Positions 15,468 through 18,156 of a stretch of DNA of 18,156 nt are shown here, piece after piece. Under the pieces are notes generated by a model. It was given only the letters and a program-made list of their open reading frames with translations. It was not told the origin of the DNA and did not search any database. Each line of letters begins with the position of its first letter. The first letter of the stretch is position 1. Source of the DNA: Flavobacteriales bacterium (GTDB taxonomy: Bacteria > Bacteroidota > Bacteroidia > Flavobacteriales > Flavobacteriaceae); contig NSHO01000014.1 of the NCBI GenBank assembly GCA_002737105.1, positions 1 to 18,156 of the forward strand. Direction: 5' to 3'. The position numbers were made by a program, and so were the translations under genes.

Positions 15468-15570
15468 TTGAAAAATGTTAATTAAATTGTTCAAAAGATA
15501 CACTTGGCAAAGAAATTGCTAAAGTTAAATTACGTAATTTTAAAATTGTAACTTTTAAAAAGTTGTTGCT

Positions 15571-16971
15571 ATGAATATGAGCTATAATGAAGAAGAGGAG
15601 GAAAACAATTTATCTCTTTCTAAATTTGAATCGATGCTAAAAACCAACAAGGTTTTCTTTTTTGATTCGGAAGAATTTGAAGACATTGTTTTACACTATA
15701 TGGACACGGGACGAATCAATTTAGCAAAAAAAGCGCTACGATTAGGTTTGGAACAACATCCAAAATCTAACGGTTTAAAGCTAGTTCACGTTGAATTATT
15801 AATTTATGAAGACAAAATTGAACAAGCCGAAAAAATCTTAAACGATGTAGCTTTATTGGAGCCTACAAATGAAGAAGTTTATATTCAACGTGCCAATATT
15901 TGTTCTAAAAGAGACCAACACGAAAAAGCCATCGAACATTTACAAATTGCGCTTCGCTACACTGAAGATGAAGCCGATATTTATTCCATGATTGGAATGG
16001 AATATCTATTTATGGATAGCTTAGAATTGGCCAAAGAAAACTTCATTTTATGCTTAGAAAATGACGAAGAAGATTTTTCTGCTTTATACAATGTAGTATA
16101 CTGTTTTGATTTTTTAGACCAAAATCAGGATGCCATTGAATATTTAGAAAAATTTATTGACAAAAACCCATATAGTGAAGTCGCATGGCACCAAATTGGA
16201 CGTCAATTTTATGCTTTAAAAAATTATGAAAAAGCAGTTTGGGCATTTGATTATGCTTGTATTATTGATGAAGGCTTTTTAGGCGCTTTCTTAGAAAAAG
16301 CTAAATCATTAGAAAAACTTCAGCAATACCAAGAAGCCATTGATTGCTACATGATAACAATTGAATTAGACGATCCAACTTCTTTTGCTTATTTGCGCAT
16401 TGGAAAATGTTATGAAAAACTTGGTAATAATGAACAAGCTTTAGTATATTACTTAAAAACAGTTCACGAAGATCCCTTATTAGATAAAGCGTGGTTAACC
16501 ATTACTGATTTTTATATTAAACAAGAAAATTACCAAAAATCGTTATATTATATTAACAAAGCTATTGGAATTGATGCTGAAAACCCATTGTACTGGAGAC
16601 GATATGCTTCAATAAATCAGTTTTTAAACTTCTTTGAAGAAGCAGAAGAAGGCTATAGAAAAGCTTTTGAAAACGGCGATATCGAATTAGATAATTTTCT
16701 TTCGTGGAGCGATATTTTATACTTTTTAGGCGAAGTAAACGCTGCTTTTGAAATTCTTAATCAAGCTAAAGAAGTGTATCCAGATGAAGCGGAGATTTTA
16801 TATCGTTTAGTAGGCTTATTTTACAATATCGAAGAGGAAAAAAACGCCATCGAAGCATTAGAAACGGCTTTAACTACCAATTTTGATAAAAATCACATAT
16901 TAAAAGATGCTTTTCCACACGTTTGGGAATGTGAAACAGTACAAAATAGCATTAAAAAACATACCTTATAA
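15571..16971 (+). CDS. Cytoplasmic tetratricopeptide-repeat protein
   Basis: This 466-aa protein is made almost entirely of TPR helix pairs. After an acidic N-terminus (a run of five Glu at about residues 7-11), repeats run from about residue 40 to 450. Typical examples are GRINLAKKALRLGLEQHPKS, QHEKAIEHLQIALRYTEDEA, NYEKAVWAFDYACIIDEGF, QYQEAIDCYMITIELDDPT, GNNEQALVYYLKTVHEDPLL, and NYQKSLYYINKAIGIDAENP. No signal peptide or membrane segment is seen, so it is probably a cytoplasmic protein-protein scaffold. Its partner is unknown. The second in-frame ATG at 15577 is an equally possible start. It is followed after only 8 nt by the dedA-family gene, so the TPR, DedA and AroE genes form one operon. 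Confidence 0.88.
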   Translation: MNMSYNEEEEENNLSLSKFESMLKTNKVFFFDSEEFEDIVLHYMDTGRINLAKKALRLGLEQHPKSNGLKLVHVELLIYEDKIEQAEKILNDVALLEPTNEEVYIQRANICSKRDQHEKAIEHLQIALRYTEDEADIYSMIGMEYLFMDSLELAKENFILCLENDEEDFSALYNVVYCFDFLDQNQDAIEYLEKFIDKNPYSEVAWHQIGRQFYALKNYEKAVWAFDYACIIDEGFLGAFLEKAKSLEKLQQYQEAIDCYMITIELDDPTSFAYLRIGKCYEKLGNNEQALVYYLKTVHEDPLLDKAWLTITDFYIKQENYQKSLYYINKAIGIDAENPLYWRRYASINQFLNFFEEAEEGYRKAFENGDIELDNFLSWSDILYFLGEVNAAFEILNQAKEVYPDEAEILYRLVGLFYNIEEEKNAIEALETALTTNFDKNHILKDAFPHVWECETVQNSIKKHTL

Positions 16972-16979
16972 GCCAAATT

Positions 16980-17624
16980 ATGGAAATTATTGACTTTTTA
17001 CTGCATTTTTTAAAAGATCCTTTAACCGTAATTACACAATTAATTGACCAATATAATACACTAATTTATTTTATTTTATTTCTAGTTGTATTTGTTGAAA
17101 CAGGGTTTGTAATTATGCCTTTGTTACCTGGAGATTCAATGCTTTTTGCAATTGGAGTAATTGCAGCTACAACTGGAAAATTAAGCTTAATTATCGTTAT
17201 CCCATTATTAATTCTTGCAGCACTTTTAGGTGATAATTTAAATTATTTTGTAGGGCATAAATTCGGGGAATTAATAAAACAAAAAAAGAAAATTCTATTC
17301 TTAAAAAGAGAATACATTGAAAAAACAGAAGTTTTCTTTGAAAAAAATGGAGGAAAAGCAGTCATAATGGCCCGTTTTGTTCCAATAGTTAGAACAATTG
17401 CGCCTTTTGTAGCAGGTGCTGGAAGCATGAAGTATAAAAATTACATTATCAATTGTATTTTAGGTGCCGTACTTTGGGTTGCAGGAATTACGCTTTTAGG
17501 CTATTTTTTAGGGCAATTTGAAGTAGTGAAAAACAATTTTGAAAAACTAGTTTTAGGAATTATTTTAGTTTCTGTTTTGCCGATTTTTATTAAAATTTTT
17601 AAATCCAAATTTAAAAAATCGTAG
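16980..17624 (+). CDS. DedA-family (VTT/SNARE-associated) inner-membrane protein
   Basis: This 214-aa integral membrane protein belongs to the DedA superfamily, whose members act in lipid-carrier recycling or lipid scrambling and in membrane homeostasis. Hydrophobic stretches lie at about residues 25-50, 53-85, 140-175 and 182-208. Hallmark residues are present: E40 in VFVETG, the LLPGDSMLF loop, GDNLNYFVGHKFG, and the motif ARFVPIVRTIAPFVAGAG with R132, P135 and R138. A Lys-rich cytoplasmic stretch (QKKKILFLKRE) follows the second hydrophobic hairpin. The substrate in this organism is unknown. It starts 8 nt after the TPR gene and ends 5 nt before the AroE region, so it is the middle cistron of a tight operon. 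Confidence 0.92.
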   Translation: MEIIDFLLHFLKDPLTVITQLIDQYNTLIYFILFLVVFVETGFVIMPLLPGDSMLFAIGVIAATTGKLSLIIVIPLLILAALLGDNLNYFVGHKFGELIKQKKKILFLKREYIEKTEVFFEKNGGKAVIMARFVPIVRTIAPFVAGAGSMKYKNYIINCILGAVLWVAGITLLGYFLGQFEVVKNNFEKLVLGIILVSVLPIFIKIFKSKFKKS

Positions 17625-17629
17625 CGAAA

Positions 17630-18156
17630 ATGAATTATAAATCACAAAAAAGCAACGCAAGTTTGGACTTATTGGTAAAAATATAAGTTATTCTTTTTCT
17701 AAAAAATACTTCTACGATAAATTCTTAAATAATCATTTTCACAACTGTGAATATGAAAATTATGATATTGAAAATATAAAAGAAATTACAGAAATTATTG
17801 ATAAAACTAAAGGATTAGTTGGACTAAATGTTACAATCCCTTACAAAGAATCTATTCTTCCTTTTTTAAATAAAATTTCAAATAACGCAAAAAAAATTGG
17901 TGCGGTAAACTGCATCTCTATTTCCAAAAACAAAAAATTAAAAGGTTACAATACCGATTTTTATGGGTTTAAAAAATCAATCCAACCCCTATTAAAAAAG
18001 CATCACAAAAAAGCATTAATTTTAGGAACAGGGGGTGCTAGCAAAGCTGTTGCTTTTGCCCTAAAAAAACTAAATATCGAATTTGATTTTGTATCTCGAA
18101 ATCCTTCGGAATATGAAATTGGATACAAGGAAATAAATGCAGCTATTTTTATCGAA
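17630..18156 (+). CDS. aroE: Shikimate dehydrogenase, 5' part (cut by window edge; apparent frame break near start)
   Basis: The frame from 17641 to the window edge encodes the N-terminal two-thirds of shikimate dehydrogenase, which reduces 3-dehydroshikimate with NADPH in the aromatic amino acid pathway. Motifs are RKFGLIGKNISYSFSKKYF, GLNVTIPYK with the catalytic lysine (codon 17845-17847), IGAVNCI, YNTDFYGF with the catalytic Asp (17956-17958), and the nucleotide-binding GTGGASKAVAFAL (from 18025). This frame has a TAA at 17638-17640 and no ATG, GTG or TTG before the conserved region. The only good ATG (17630) is in another frame that stops soon after. One extra A in the A6 tract at 17646-17651 would join them as MNYKSQKKQRKFGLIG. 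Sequencing error, real mutation, slippage or an unusual ATC start (17641) are all possible. Confidence 0.85.

Noticed and set aside
1..18156. CRISPR array, tRNA or rRNA genes
   Set aside because: No regularly spaced direct repeats and no tRNA- or rRNA-like sequence were noticed on either strand; this was by eye only.

Overview
The window looks like chromosomal DNA from a member of the Bacteroidota, most likely a Flavobacteriaceae (Flavobacterium-like) bacterium. The evidence is low G+C with an A/T-rich third codon position, a type IX secretion (T9SS) type B sorting domain, promoters of the TTTG-N19-TAnnTTTG kind, A-rich leaders without clear Shine-Dalgarno sequences, and gene families typical of the group (OstA-like protein, paired secreted amidohydrolases, DUF559 endonuclease). 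I saw no tRNA, rRNA, CRISPR array, transposase or phage gene.

Layout. At 1-356 (minus strand) lies the 5' part of a GNAT/FemAB-like acyltransferase, divergent from a secreted T9SS cargo protein at 483-2276. A secreted amidohydrolase operon follows: a 1007-aa two-domain protein (2381-5404) and a 438-aa paralogue (5898-7214). Of the three amidohydrolase-type domains, only the C-terminal half of the large protein keeps the metal ligands. Between the two genes sits a 439-bp unit (5412-5850) made of a DUF559 endonuclease gene bracketed by near-perfect 36-bp inverted repeats; it looks like a small mobile element. The operon ends in a hairpin terminator that overlaps the promoter of a SpoU/TrmH RNA methyltransferase (7326-8114).

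Next come a bifunctional RelA/SpoT (p)ppGpp synthetase/hydrolase (8228-10447), a Fur-family regulator lacking the structural zinc cysteines (10554-10991), and purA (11030-12301), the last two probably co-transcribed. The purA-ostA gap carries a palindromic repeat and a hairpin/degenerate-repeat block that resemble dispersed intergenic repeats. An OstA/LptA-like protein (12511-14184, TTG start) and a PLP class III aminotransferase (14222-15412) form a likely pair. A final tight operon holds a cytoplasmic TPR protein (15571-16971), a DedA-family membrane protein (16980-17624) and aroE (17630 to the window edge). The aroE frame lacks a start codon unless the A6 tract at 17646-17651 is read with one extra base.

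Most of the window is housekeeping or envelope biology. The strongest candidate for something undescribed is the inverted-repeat-flanked DUF559 unit. Secondary items are the one-live, two-dead amidohydrolase set and the aroE frame break.
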